The translations under genes were made by a program, and so were the position numbers. The notes below the pieces were generated by a model, which was not told the origin of the DNA, ran no database searches, and worked only from the letters and a program-made list of their open reading frames with translations. A DNA stretch of 64,000 nucleotides from Actinacidiphila yanglinensis (GTDB lineage: Bacteria > Actinomycetota > Actinomycetes > Streptomycetales > Streptomycetaceae): positions 558,001-622,000 of the forward strand of contig NZ_FNVU01000003.1 in NCBI RefSeq assembly GCF_900107965.1, written 5' to 3'. Positions 17,514-27,603 of this stretch are shown piece after piece. Position 1 is the first letter of the stretch. The number at the start of each line of letters is the position of its first letter.

Positions 17514-17757
17514 GGCCACTCCTCGTCGAGCCAAGCCCACGGAACTGACAGGACGGTGCGCCACCGAGGGTGGCAGGGGCGCGCGAAACAATCAACCGTG
17601 CATGCTTTTTTCCGCTCGCCAGACCTTCCGGAGATCCCCTGCCCGCCGGTCGGGGGACCACCCGCCGGTGGGGGCGTGGCGTGTGGTCCCCGCGCCCCTG
17701 GTGCGGGTGCGGCTCGTCTTCCGGGGGCAGCACCTCCAAGGGCGCGGGGACGTCAGG

Positions 17758-19344
17758 TCAGGCCAGACCCGTGATCGTGGACCAGTCCAGGCCCGTGCCG
17801 GAGACCGGCTTCGCCTTGCCGAAGTGGCCGCCCGCCTTGCCCGGGACGAAGTTCAGCGTGCCGTCGGCGGTCACGCCGTACATGTCGGGGAAGCCGTCGC
17901 CGTTGGCGTCACCGACCACCGTGAGCAGCGGGTACGCGGCCTTGCCGAAGCCCTTGCCGACCTTCGTCCAGCCGGACTCGGGCAGGACGGTACCGTCCGC
18001 GGTCATGGGGGCGATCCGCAGGCTGCCCGTGAGGTCGTCGCGGATCAGCAGGTCGGGCACGCCGTCACCGGTGACATCGCCCGGCGTGAGGACGGTCAGA
18101 TCGGTGTATCCCGCGCCGAGATCGGTGGGGTCGCCGAAGATGAAGCCGTTGTGGCTGGGCCACTGCAGGAGATGGCCGTTCTCCACGGACATCAGGCCGC
18201 CCCACGAGGTGCCGTCGGCCGCTCCCGGCTGCACCAGCTGGGTGGCCGCCGACCAGTCGGAGCCCTGCCGCGTGACCCCGACCGTTGTTCTGCCGAGGTC
18301 ACCGAGGCCGTTGTTGACGGCCTCCTCCAGTACGTGGTTCGGGGTGATCCCGAGCAGATCCTGGTAGCCGTCGTTGTTCCCGTCCCCGTTCAGGGCGATC
18401 AGGCCGGTGAAGTCGGCGGATGAGTCCTGGTGGGTCACCGCGGGCCGGAGGGTGCCGTCGCCGTTGCCGATCAGGGTGCGAAGCCTGCCGTCCGCGCCGG
18501 CGGCGATCAGGTCCGCCGTGCCGTCGCCGTTGACATCGCCGTGCCCGTCCGGTTTCGGGTCGGTCGCGACAATGAAGTCGTACCGTATCTCCTGCGACCG
18601 GTTTCCGACGCGGTCCAGGGTCTGGACCGTCAGCGAGTGGGGGCCCCAACTCGTCGGCGTGATCGTGATGTCCGCGGTTCCGTCCGCTGCGATCGGCACC
18701 GTGGAGCCGCTGTCGTCCGGGACCGTGCCCTGGTCGGTGGTGTATGTGGCCGTGACGGCGTCCGAGGAGCCGGGGCCGGTCACGGTGACGTGCACCGTGC
18801 CGGTGGTGCGGGCGTACGGACCCGGCAGGCCCGAGGTCTCCGACGGGAAGTCGGTCGAGGTGAGGACCGGCGCCGCGGGCGGTGTGTGGTCGGCGACGAA
18901 GTGGCAGGGCGCGGACCAGTCGGAGACCGCGCCGCCGCTGCCGACCGCGCGGGCCTGCCAGGTGTACGTCACCCCGTCGGTGAAGTCCTCGCTGGGCAGC
19001 GTCAGCTGGGCCTGGCTGCCGCTGACCTGGTTGCCGCCGGTGTAGTCGTAGCCGGACGCTCCGTCGCTCGGCGTCACGGAGAACTCCGTCCCCACCAGCG
19101 AGCCGTCCGTCGTCGTGGCGGTCGCCACGAACCTGACCGCGCCGAGCCCGATGGAGCCGTACGGCTCGTCACTGCCGCAGTTGTCGCCCGCCGCGCCGCC
19201 CGCCGGCGCGGGATCGGTTCCGAGAGCGGTCGGCACCGGCAGGGCGGAATCCGCGTGTGCCGTCGTCTGGACCGCGCCGGCCGCCACGACCGCGCACACC
19301 GCGGCCAGTGCCAGCCCGCGGCCGCCCAACCGCCTTGTGAACAT
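17758..19344 (-). CDS. Secreted FG-GAP/VCBS repeat protein
   Basis: A 528-residue exported protein. The signal peptide spans about residues 1-32 (basic MFTRRLGGRG, hydrophobic core, AHA cleavage). An Ig/FN3-like region with TWQARAVGSGGAVSDW follows, then another beta domain, and four to five FG-GAP calcium-binding repeats in the second half (GDVNGDGTADLI, GDVTGDGVPDLLI, GDANGDGFPDMYG). Such repeats form a beta-propeller and often serve adhesion or carbohydrate binding. A TTG at 19350 has better spacing (5 nt) from a G-run ribosome site and is the alternative start. Monocistronic; the ligand is unknown. Confidence 0.8.
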   Translation of the reverse strand: MFTRRLGGRGLALAAVCAVVAAGAVQTTAHADSALPVPTALGTDPAPAGGAAGDNCGSDEPYGSIGLGAVRFVATATTTDGSLVGTEFSVTPSDGASGYDYTGGNQVSGSQAQLTLPSEDFTDGVTYTWQARAVGSGGAVSDWSAPCHFVADHTPPAAPVLTSTDFPSETSGLPGPYARTTGTVHVTVTGPGSSDAVTATYTTDQGTVPDDSGSTVPIAADGTADITITPTSWGPHSLTVQTLDRVGNRSQEIRYDFIVATDPKPDGHGDVNGDGTADLIAAGADGRLRTLIGNGDGTLRPAVTHQDSSADFTGLIALNGDGNNDGYQDLLGITPNHVLEEAVNNGLGDLGRTTVGVTRQGSDWSAATQLVQPGAADGTSWGGLMSVENGHLLQWPSHNGFIFGDPTDLGAGYTDLTVLTPGDVTGDGVPDLLIRDDLTGSLRIAPMTADGTVLPESGWTKVGKGFGKAAYPLLTVVGDANGDGFPDMYGVTADGTLNFVPGKAGGHFGKAKPVSGTGLDWSTITGLA

Positions 19345-19522
19345 GGACAATCGAACCCCCCAAGGTGATGAGGCCGCGCGTCTGGTGACGCGCGGCCGTG
19401 TCCATGACTGAATCTAGGGCCAGGTACGGACAACGACCGGGGGAGCCGGCAACTCGGGAGCTGCCGCGCCCTAGAGACCCAAACGGAGGAGGCGGGGACG
19501 GGCTGTCTCCGGGGCGGGTGGG

Positions 19523-20389
19523 TCAGCCCACGGCCAGGCCGACGATTCCGGTCAGGACGATCGCGGAGCCGATCAGGCGGCGGGCCGGGTGGGGCTCGCC
19601 CAGGACGCGCCAGCCGACGAGGCTGCCGATGACGATGCTCAACTCGCGGACCGGGGCCACCACGCTCACCGGGGTGGTCCGCATCGCGAAGAGGACGAAC
19701 AGGTAGGCCAGCGGCGACAGCGCCGCGATGACCGCGATCTCCCGCCGGTGCGCGCGCCACAGCCGGGCGGCCTCCGACCTGCGGGCCAGCGCGTACGGCG
19801 TGAGCATCGCGCTCTGCAGCGCGCAACCGGCGGTGAAGTACAGGACGGGGGGTATCGCCCAGGCCCCGACGGAGCGGTCGTCCCAGAGGGTGTACCCGGC
19901 GATCGCCGCACCCGTCAGCACGCCGTAGACCACGCTGGGCGTCCGCGGCCCACCGCCCGTGGCGGCGGCCGGGCGGCTGCTGATCACGCACACGCCGAGC
20001 ACGACCGCGAGGACGCCGAACAGCCCGACCAGGCCCGGGCGTTCCCCGAGCAGCGGCACGGCGACGGCGACCGAGAGCAGCGGTCCGGTGCCCCGCGCGA
20101 GCGGGTACACCACCGACATGTCGCCGACGGCGTACCCGCGTTGGAGGATGACGCCGTACCCGACGTGCAGTGCCGCCGTGCCGAGCGCCGCCACGATCCA
20201 CCACGGGTGCGGCCGTACGTGCGCGACGCACAGATTCCCGATCGCGAACGGCAGCAGGAGTACGGCGGAGAGTGTGGAGTAGCACCAGACGAACACCGCC
20301 CCACCGGCGCCGACCCGTTTGGCGGCGAAGTTCCATGAGGCGTGCAGGACGGAAGCGCTCACCAGCAGGACGAGAGGAACGGCGTGCAC
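19523..20389 (-). CDS. EamA/DMT-superfamily transporter
   Basis: A 288-residue membrane protein with about ten hydrophobic helices in two EamA repeats (repeat 1 near 5-135, repeat 2 near 150-285), typical of drug/metabolite exporters. The GTG at 20387-20389 follows a G-rich ribosome site. It is transcribed divergently from the RpiR-type regulator, with only 48 bp between, so the regulator probably controls it. The substrate may be a sugar derivative or amino acid, judged only from the regulator type. Confidence 0.8.
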   Translation of the reverse strand: MHAVPLVLLVSASVLHASWNFAAKRVGAGGAVFVWCYSTLSAVLLLPFAIGNLCVAHVRPHPWWIVAALGTAALHVGYGVILQRGYAVGDMSVVYPLARGTGPLLSVAVAVPLLGERPGLVGLFGVLAVVLGVCVISSRPAAATGGGPRTPSVVYGVLTGAAIAGYTLWDDRSVGAWAIPPVLYFTAGCALQSAMLTPYALARRSEAARLWRAHRREIAVIAALSPLAYLFVLFAMRTTPVSVVAPVRELSIVIGSLVGWRVLGEPHPARRLIGSAIVLTGIVGLAVG

Positions 20390-20400
20390 GACACCCCCGA

Positions 20401-20416
20401 GGGAACTCGATTTCCC
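20401..20416. promoter_or_regulatory. Candidate operator between EamA and RpiR genes
   Basis: GGGAACTCGATTTCCC contains the inverted repeat GGGAA-N6-TTCCC in the 48-bp spacer of the divergent pair. A related GGAA...TTCC pattern recurs over the regulator start (GGAACATGGTTTCC). It is a plausible autoregulatory site, not a proven one. Confidence 0.35.
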
Positions 20417-20437
20417 CACGACGGTAGCATCGGGAAC

Positions 20438-21322
20438 ATGGTTTCCGAACCTGGTTCCGGCCAACCCGCGGACGTCGCCTGGGGGTTGCGTGCCACGATC
20501 ACCGCGCTGATGCCCGGACTGCGGCCCAGCGACGCGAAGGTGATGCGCCTGGTGCTGGAGGACCCCGCGTTCGTGCAGGCCGCGACCACCGGTGAGGTGG
20601 CTGAGCGGGCCGGGGTGTCGCCGGCCACGATCGTGCGTGCCGCCCGCGCCGCCGGGTTCGAGGGGTTCGGTGCGCTCAAGCGCGCACTGGTGAAGGACTC
20701 CGCGCTGCGGCCCGGTTCGGCGCCACCCGGGGAACTCAACGACAAGTCGACCGCGCGGGAGATCCGCGAACTGGTGCTGTCCAGCCACTCCGACACCATC
20801 GGCGCGACCCGTGCGACGGTCGACGCCGGCCAACTGGGCCGCGCCGCCGCGCTGCTGGCCGCCGCCGACTCGATCCTCGTCTTCGGGGTCGGAACGTCGG
20901 CCGCTCCCGCCGCCGACGCCGCCTACCGGTGGACCGCCATCGGCTGCAAGGCCAGTGCGCCGCACGACTCCCGCACGGCGCAACTCCAGGCCCGGCTGCT
21001 GAGCCCGCGCTCGGTGCTGGTGGTGGTCAGCCACTCCGGCCGCAGCGCGGAGACGCTCACCGTGGTCGACGCGGCGGCCAAGGCCGGTGCGAGCGTGGTG
21101 GCGATCACCAGCTTCGCCTCGTCCCCGCTCGCCGACCGGGCGAGTGCGGTGCTGGTCGCGGGGGGTCCCGACCTCGGTCTGCACATGGCCGCGTCGAGCA
21201 GCCGGCTGGCCCACCTGGCGGTGGTGGACATCCTCCATGTCGCGATCAGCCTCGCGGATCTGCCGCGGGCGCTGCACGCGCTCGGCATCGCGGCGGACAT
21301 CACCGAGAGCCGCAGTCTGTAG
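20438..21322 (+). CDS. RpiR-family transcriptional regulator (HTH + SIS)
   Basis: A 294-residue MurR/RpiR regulator. The N-terminal HTH_6 covers about residues 15-85 (TGEVAERAGVSPATIVRAARAAG), and the C-terminal SIS sugar-phosphate-binding domain about 120-270, with SILVFGVGTSA and VVVSHSGRSAETL as phosphosugar loops. The family senses phosphorylated sugars or sugar amines. Divergent from the EamA transporter gene, with a palindrome between. Start at ATG 20438; the weak ribosome site suggests short-leader or leaderless translation. Confidence 0.87.
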   Translation: MVSEPGSGQPADVAWGLRATITALMPGLRPSDAKVMRLVLEDPAFVQAATTGEVAERAGVSPATIVRAARAAGFEGFGALKRALVKDSALRPGSAPPGELNDKSTAREIRELVLSSHSDTIGATRATVDAGQLGRAAALLAAADSILVFGVGTSAAPAADAAYRWTAIGCKASAPHDSRTAQLQARLLSPRSVLVVVSHSGRSAETLTVVDAAAKAGASVVAITSFASSPLADRASAVLVAGGPDLGLHMAASSSRLAHLAVVDILHVAISLADLPRALHALGIAADITESRSL

Positions 21323-21458
21323 GGACGGCCGGTTTGTGGGTGGGGCGCGCTTACATTGGGAAGGCGTCCGCCCGGCTGCGGTCAATGGTCGGTGGCCACG
21401 TCGACCGGTGCTGCGTTCGCCGGTTGCACCGTCCCCGTGTCCCAGAACGGAGCACGTC

Positions 21459-22631
21459 ATGGCAGAGAACATCGGAACGCCGATCGGCGAACGGCTGAGG
21501 GAGGTGCGCAAGCGCCGCGGAATCAGCCAGCGTGAACTCGCCCAGGTGTCGGGTGTCTCGCTGTCCTTGATCCGGAAACTGGAACAGGGCGAGATCAAGG
21601 ACACGCGCGTGGAGACGGCCCGACGGCTGGCGGTGTCCCTGCGCGTTCCCACCAGCAGGCTGGTCGCGCGCGACGATCACGCCGCCGAGTCGGTTCCGCA
21701 ACCGTGGGCGCCGCTTCAACTCGCCGTGGAGGGGCCTCCGTTCCAGCCGGAGGACGAGCCGACCCTCGACGGCGTTCGCGACTGCGTCGCAGCGGTTCGA
21801 GCCGCATACTTCGACGGCCGCATGGCCGACCTCTCTGCGATCCTGGCACCTCTGCTCCGTGATGCCGATGCCCTGGGCGAAGGTGTCGGCGCGCGTGAGG
21901 TCCGTGCGCATCTGCTGCAGATCGCCGGCTCCACGCTCACTCAGGCCCGGCAGTTCGGCGCGGCCGAGACCGCTTTGGCCCGTGCCCTCGACGACGCGCC
22001 GGACCGACATCGTGCTGCCTCCATCGTCACCACCTGGTCGTGGCTGCTCGTGCGCCAAGGACGGTTGGACGACAGTCGCAGGCTTGCCGTCCGGTGGGCT
22101 GACGACCTCGAACCCCGAGTGTCGCGGGCCACTTCGGAAGACCTGGCGGCGTGGGGGTGGCTGCTTCTCCAAGTGTCGTCCGCCAGCCTGCGCGACAACC
22201 GTATGGGTGAGGCTGAGGACGCGATGCGGCTGGCGAACTCGGTGGCAGTCATGACTGGCCATGAACTTCCGTGCGGGGAAGTCCGGTTGGCGACATGGGG
22301 ACCCGTGACGGTGGCCTACAAGACCGCAGAGCGCGGAATCGTGCTCGATCGGCCGGACCGGGTGCTCAAAGCGGCGGCGCAGTTGGAGGGCGTGGGCCGG
22401 CGGGTCAGTACCGAGTATCACCGGCACCGTCTGGACGTGGCGAAAGCGCACACCATGGTGCGGCAGTACGGAGAGGCGGTGACCGTCCTTTCCTCGGTGC
22501 GGCAGCAGGCACCGGAGTGGCTGGCGCAACAGCGTTATGCCCGCGACATCCTGGGCGAGGTGATCAGCAAGCGCCGGACGCTGACTGCGGAGATGCGTGA
22601 GTTGGCGGACAGCGTCGGTGTACCCATGTGA
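21459..22631 (+). CDS. XRE-family regulator with TPR-like sensor domain
   Basis: A 390-residue protein. The HTH_3 domain at about residues 10-65 (RKRRGISQRELAQVSGVSLSLIRKLEQGE) is followed by an all-helical, TPR-like C-terminal region of about 300 residues. The layout resembles Streptomyces XRE regulators that may bind a peptide or small ligand. Third codon positions are less G/C-biased than in neighbours, hinting at a different history. It precedes another XRE gene by 158 nt. The target genes are unknown. Confidence 0.8.
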   Translation: MAENIGTPIGERLREVRKRRGISQRELAQVSGVSLSLIRKLEQGEIKDTRVETARRLAVSLRVPTSRLVARDDHAAESVPQPWAPLQLAVEGPPFQPEDEPTLDGVRDCVAAVRAAYFDGRMADLSAILAPLLRDADALGEGVGAREVRAHLLQIAGSTLTQARQFGAAETALARALDDAPDRHRAASIVTTWSWLLVRQGRLDDSRRLAVRWADDLEPRVSRATSEDLAAWGWLLLQVSSASLRDNRMGEAEDAMRLANSVAVMTGHELPCGEVRLATWGPVTVAYKTAERGIVLDRPDRVLKAAAQLEGVGRRVSTEYHRHRLDVAKAHTMVRQYGEAVTVLSSVRQQAPEWLAQQRYARDILGEVISKRRTLTAEMRELADSVGVPM

Positions 22632-22789
22632 CGCTCCCTGGCACTTCCTCCCGGCGGGCTTCGATAGTGCCATTGAACGCCTACGAAGAGTGCTTCTACG
22701 GTCTGATCCTGACGATCCGTCATCCGATCCAACCGGGTCCGGATGCTGCGACGAGCGCGGATGAATCGAAGGAAGGCAGGCGGGATGCG

Positions 22790-23725
22790 ATGAGTGCTGG
22801 CAACGGACTGAACGGCGTCGGGAACCCGGACGGCCCATGGCTCTCGGCGCGAGCCGTCTACGCCTCCGAACTGGCCTCGCGGCGCGAACTCTCCGGGATG
22901 AGCCTGGTGCAACTCGCCGCCCTGTGCCGGTACGAGCAGTCGTACCTGCACCGGCTGGAACGGGGGCAGCGGCTCGGGACCGTCGAGGCCGCCGGCGCCC
23001 TGGACCGGGTCTACAAAACCGGCACGCTGCTGGTCAAGCTGTGGCACCTGGCCAAACGCGAGACCCAGGAGCGCCCGTTCCTCGGGCCCGCCGCACTGGA
23101 GGCCACCGCGAGCAGCATCCAGGAGTACGCCCCCAGCGCGGTGCCGTACCTGCTCCAGACCCCGCGCTACGCCGAGGAGCAACTGCGCGCGGGCCGCCCG
23201 CAGGGCGGGAACACGGTGACCGACGAGGTCGCCGCCCGGATCGCCCGACAAGGCATCCTCACCGGAACCACGGCCACCCCCGGAACCACCGGGGCCGCCC
23301 CCGTGCACTACCGCGGCCTGCTCGACGAAGCCGTCATCCGCCGCGAGGCCCGCGACCCCGGGACGTGGACCGGGCAACTGGAGCACCTGATCGAGACGGC
23401 GCTACTGCCCGGCGTCTCACTGCACCTCGTGCCGTTCGGCGCCGGCCCGCACCACCTGCGCGGCGCCCTGGAACTGATCTACCTCCGCGACGGCCGCACC
23501 CTCGCCTGCACGCAGAGCGGGTGGAGCTGCCACCTCGTCGAGGAACCCGAGGACGTGGAGCCGCTGCGGCTCGCCTACGACCTGCTGCGGGACACGGCGC
23601 TCACGCCCGCCGAATCCCTCGCACTGCTGCGCGCCGCGCACGAGGACCACGGCCGCCGGGCGGGCCGGGCGGGGCGAAAAACGGCAGCTCGGGGAGCGGG
23701 GGAGCCGGTAGACTCCCGGACCTGA
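22790..23725 (+). CDS. XRE-family regulator, DUF5753 type, without DUF397 partner
   Basis: A 311-residue WhiJ-like protein. The N-terminal HTH spans about residues 20-75 (RRELSGMSLVQLAALCRYEQSYLHRLERG), followed by DUF5753 with the markers YLLQTPRYAE, HLVPFGAGPHH and LACTQSGW. Such proteins are usually paired with a DUF397 gene; here the stop instead overlaps the ABC-F start by one base (TGATG). The ATG at 22790 has GGAAGG upstream. Probable role: developmental or stress regulation coupled to ABC-F expression, by inference. Confidence 0.82.
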   Translation: MSAGNGLNGVGNPDGPWLSARAVYASELASRRELSGMSLVQLAALCRYEQSYLHRLERGQRLGTVEAAGALDRVYKTGTLLVKLWHLAKRETQERPFLGPAALEATASSIQEYAPSAVPYLLQTPRYAEEQLRAGRPQGGNTVTDEVAARIARQGILTGTTATPGTTGAAPVHYRGLLDEAVIRREARDPGTWTGQLEHLIETALLPGVSLHLVPFGAGPHHLRGALELIYLRDGRTLACTQSGWSCHLVEEPEDVEPLRLAYDLLRDTALTPAESLALLRAAHEDHGRRAGRAGRKTAARGAGEPVDSRT

Positions 23726-25362
23726 TGAGCGCCACACTCGTAGCAAAGAACCTCGCCGCCGGGCACGGCGACCGCGCCCTGTTCAGCGGGCTGGACCTGG
23801 TGGTCGCCGGCGGCGACGTCGTCGGTCTGGTCGGCGCCAACGGGGCGGGCAAGTCGACGCTGCTGCGGCTGCTCGCCGGGCTCGGCACCCCGGAGGAGGG
23901 CTCGGTGCGGCTGTCGCCTTCGACGGCCAACGTCGGGTACCTGCCGCAGGAGCCGGACCGCAGGCAGGGCGAGACCGTGCGGGAGTTCCTCGCCCGCCGT
24001 ACCGGGGTCGCCGCCGCGCAGGCCGCGCTGGACACTGCCACCCAGGCCCTGGTCGACGAGGCACCCGGCGCGGACGACGCGTACGCGGAGAGCCTGGACC
24101 GCTGGCTGAACCTCGGCGGCGCCGACCTGGACGAGCGCGCCGAGGAGGCCGCCGCCTCGCTCGGCCTCGGCGTCGGCCTGGACGAGCAGATGCGCGCGCT
24201 GTCCGGCGGCCAGGCCGCCCGCGCGGGCCTCGCCTCGCTGCTGCTCAGCCGCTACGACGTGTTCCTGCTGGACGAGCCCACCAACGACCTCGACCTGGAC
24301 GGCCTGGAGCGGCTGGAGAAGTTCGTCGCCGGCCTGCGCGCCGGCACCGTACTCGTCAGCCACGACCGCGAGTTCCTGGCCCGCACGGTCAACCGCGTCG
24401 TCGAACTCGACCTCGCCCAGCACCGGGTCGCGAGCTTCGGCGGCGGCTACGCGGCGTACCTGGAGGAGCGGGAGACCGCCCGGCGGCACGCCCGCGAGGA
24501 GTACGACGAGTACGCCGACACGAAGGCGGGCCTGGAGGCCCGGGCCCGGATGCAGCGCGGCTGGATGGACAAGGGCCTCCGCAACGCCGTGCGCAAGCAG
24601 CCCGACAACGACAAGATCGCCCGCAAGGCCCGCACGGAGAGCAGCGAGAAGCAGGCCGCCAAGGCTCGCCAGACCGACAAGATGATCGAACGCCTGGACG
24701 TCGTCGACGAGCCCCGCAAGGAGTGGGAGCTGCGGATGGAGATCGCCGCCGCGCCCCGCTCCGGCGCTGTGGTCGCCACCCTGCGGCAGGCCCGGGTCCG
24801 GCGCGGGAGCTTCGACTTCGGGCCGGTCGACCTCCAGATCGACTGGGCGGACCGGGTGGCGATCACCGGCGCCAACGGTTCCGGCAAGTCCACTCTGCTC
24901 GCCGCCCTCCTCGGCCGGCTGCCCCTGGACGAGGGGAACGCCGCCCTCGGGCCCGGCGTGGTGGTCGGCGAGATCGACCAGGCGCGCGGGCTCTTCCGCG
25001 GCGAGGACACCCTGCTCGACGCGTTCCGGGCGCCCGCGCCCGACCTCGACCCCGCCGACATCCGCACCCTGCTGGCCAAGTTCGGGCTGAAGGCCGGGCA
25101 CGTGCTGCGCCCCGCCGCCACCCTCTCCCCGGGCGAGCGCACCCGCGCGGCCCTCGCGCTCCTCCAGGCCCGCGGCGTGAACCTGCTCGTCCTCGACGAG
25201 CCCACCAACCACCTCGACCTGCCCGCGATCGAGCAGCTGGAGTCGGCCCTCGCCTCCTACGAGGGGACCCTCCTGCTCGTGACCCACGACCGCCGCATGC
25301 TGGGCGCGGTGCACACCACCCGCCGCATCGAGGTGGCCGAGGGCCGCATCACCGAGCGCTGA
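23725..25362 (+). CDS. ABC-F family ATPase
   Basis: A 545-residue tandem-ATPase protein with no membrane segments. The first Walker A is GANGAGKST, signature LSGGQ, Walker B LLDEPTNDLD. A charged linker (KARTESSEKQAAKARQTDKM) follows, then the second Walker A GANGSGKST, signature LSPGE and LVLDEPTNHLD. ABC-F proteins act on the ribosome, either as translation factors or as antibiotic-protection factors. Position overlapping an XRE gene suggests regulated expression. Nothing separates housekeeping from resistance roles here. Confidence 0.9.
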   Translation: MSATLVAKNLAAGHGDRALFSGLDLVVAGGDVVGLVGANGAGKSTLLRLLAGLGTPEEGSVRLSPSTANVGYLPQEPDRRQGETVREFLARRTGVAAAQAALDTATQALVDEAPGADDAYAESLDRWLNLGGADLDERAEEAAASLGLGVGLDEQMRALSGGQAARAGLASLLLSRYDVFLLDEPTNDLDLDGLERLEKFVAGLRAGTVLVSHDREFLARTVNRVVELDLAQHRVASFGGGYAAYLEERETARRHAREEYDEYADTKAGLEARARMQRGWMDKGLRNAVRKQPDNDKIARKARTESSEKQAAKARQTDKMIERLDVVDEPRKEWELRMEIAAAPRSGAVVATLRQARVRRGSFDFGPVDLQIDWADRVAITGANGSGKSTLLAALLGRLPLDEGNAALGPGVVVGEIDQARGLFRGEDTLLDAFRAPAPDLDPADIRTLLAKFGLKAGHVLRPAATLSPGERTRAALALLQARGVNLLVLDEPTNHLDLPAIEQLESALASYEGTLLLVTHDRRMLGAVHTTRRIEVAEGRITER

Positions 25363-25422
25363 CCCGAGCGCCGGGCGGGCGCCTCCGCGTCATCGAGCGC
25401 TGACGCCCCGCCGCACCAGATG

Positions 25423-26520
<1,098 letters not shown>

Positions 26521-26601
26521 CTAGGGTCCGGCCGGCGCCACGGCATGGGGTACTGATCGCATATTCTTGCCCGATACTCTCAGTCACCCGGAAGGGGCTT
26601 C

Positions 26602-27492
26602 ATGGTGGATCAGCTCGCGGCGGCCGTGGCCCGCCACAGCGAGGGCGCATGGTGCGACAGCGGGGTGCCGCGCCTCACCCTCGTCTCGCTGGACGAGCCC
26701 ATCGCCCCGATGGACATGCTCTACGAGCCGATGATCTGCTTCGTCGCCGACGGCGCCAAGCACTCCAGCGCGGGCGAGCTGAGCTGGGCCACCGGGCGCG
26801 GCGAGATGTTCTTCAACTCGCAGATCATCCCGGTCACCGCCGTCTTCCAGCGGCTGCCGTACCGCTCCGCGGTGATGCGGCTGGACGGGCGGGTGCTCGC
26901 GGACCTGCTGCTCGAACTGGAGGGGGCGGCCCCGCAGCCGTCCACCGGCTCCGTCGGGCGGATCGCCGCCCCGATGACGCCCGAGATCGTCGACGCGGTC
27001 ACCCGCTGGGTACGGCTGCTCGACACCCCCGGCGACATCCCCGCGCTCGCCCCCAGGATCGAGGCCGAGATCCTCTACCGGCTGCTCGGCAGCCCGCTGG
27101 GCCCGATGCTGCGCCGCTTCACCCCGGTCGAGACGGCGGCGTCCCGGGTGCGCGCCGCGGCCGCCTGGATCTGCGCGCACTATCGCGAGCCGCTCACCGT
27201 CGAGGGGATCGCCGCCATCGCGCACATGAGCACGGCCTCGCTGCACCGGCACTTCAAGGCGGCCACCGGCATGAGCCCGCTGCGCTTCCAGAAGCAGCTG
27301 CGGCTGCAGGAGGCGCGGCGCCGGCTCATCGCGGGCGATGCCACCGCGGTGCTGGTCGCGGAGGCGGTCGGCTACGTGAGCGCCACGCAGTTCACCCGCG
27401 AGTACCGGCGGATGTACGGCCTGCCCCCCGCCCGCGACGCCGCCCGGCAGCGCGAGCGGCTGACGGCGCCCCGCCCCGCCCGCCAGGGGTGA
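26602..27492 (+). CDS. AraC-family regulator (AraC_N cupin + HTH)
   Basis: A 296-residue regulator. The N-terminal AraC_N cupin-like domain spans about residues 20-165, and the double HTH of HTH_18 about 190-285 (LTVEGIAAIAHMSTASLHRHFKAATGMSPLRFQKQLRLQEARR reads across it). The ATG at 26602 is preceded by GGAAGGGG. It probably activates or represses the divergent aldo/keto reductase. The 26512-26601 spacer is AT-richer (CATATTCTTG) than the surroundings, as expected for a promoter region. Confidence 0.88.
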   Translation: MVDQLAAAVARHSEGAWCDSGVPRLTLVSLDEPIAPMDMLYEPMICFVADGAKHSSAGELSWATGRGEMFFNSQIIPVTAVFQRLPYRSAVMRLDGRVLADLLLELEGAAPQPSTGSVGRIAAPMTPEIVDAVTRWVRLLDTPGDIPALAPRIEAEILYRLLGSPLGPMLRRFTPVETAASRVRAAAAWICAHYREPLTVEGIAAIAHMSTASLHRHFKAATGMSPLRFQKQLRLQEARRRLIAGDATAVLVAEAVGYVSATQFTREYRRMYGLPPARDAARQRERLTAPRPARQG

Positions 27493-27542
27493 GCATCCCA
27501 GAACCGGCACCTGTCCCCGCACCCGGCGCCGCGCAGCACGCA

Positions 27543-27571
27543 GCCCGGGCCGCTTCAGGAGCGACCCGGGC
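27543..27571. terminator. Bidirectional hairpin between convergent genes
   Basis: A 12-bp stem with one mismatch (GCCCGGGCCGCT against AGCGACCCGGGC) and a 5-nt loop, placed between the AraC regulator stop and the stop of the sedolisin gene. No U-tract. Confidence 0.5.
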
Positions 27572-27603
27572 CACGTGATCTCAGCGAGCCTGCGCGCAGC
27601 GCG

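Noticed and set aside
17653..17691. Hairpin GGGGACCAC/GTGGTCCCC upstream of the TIGR03084 gene
   Set aside because: The 21-nt loop and 9-bp stem in GC-rich DNA are weak evidence for a terminator.
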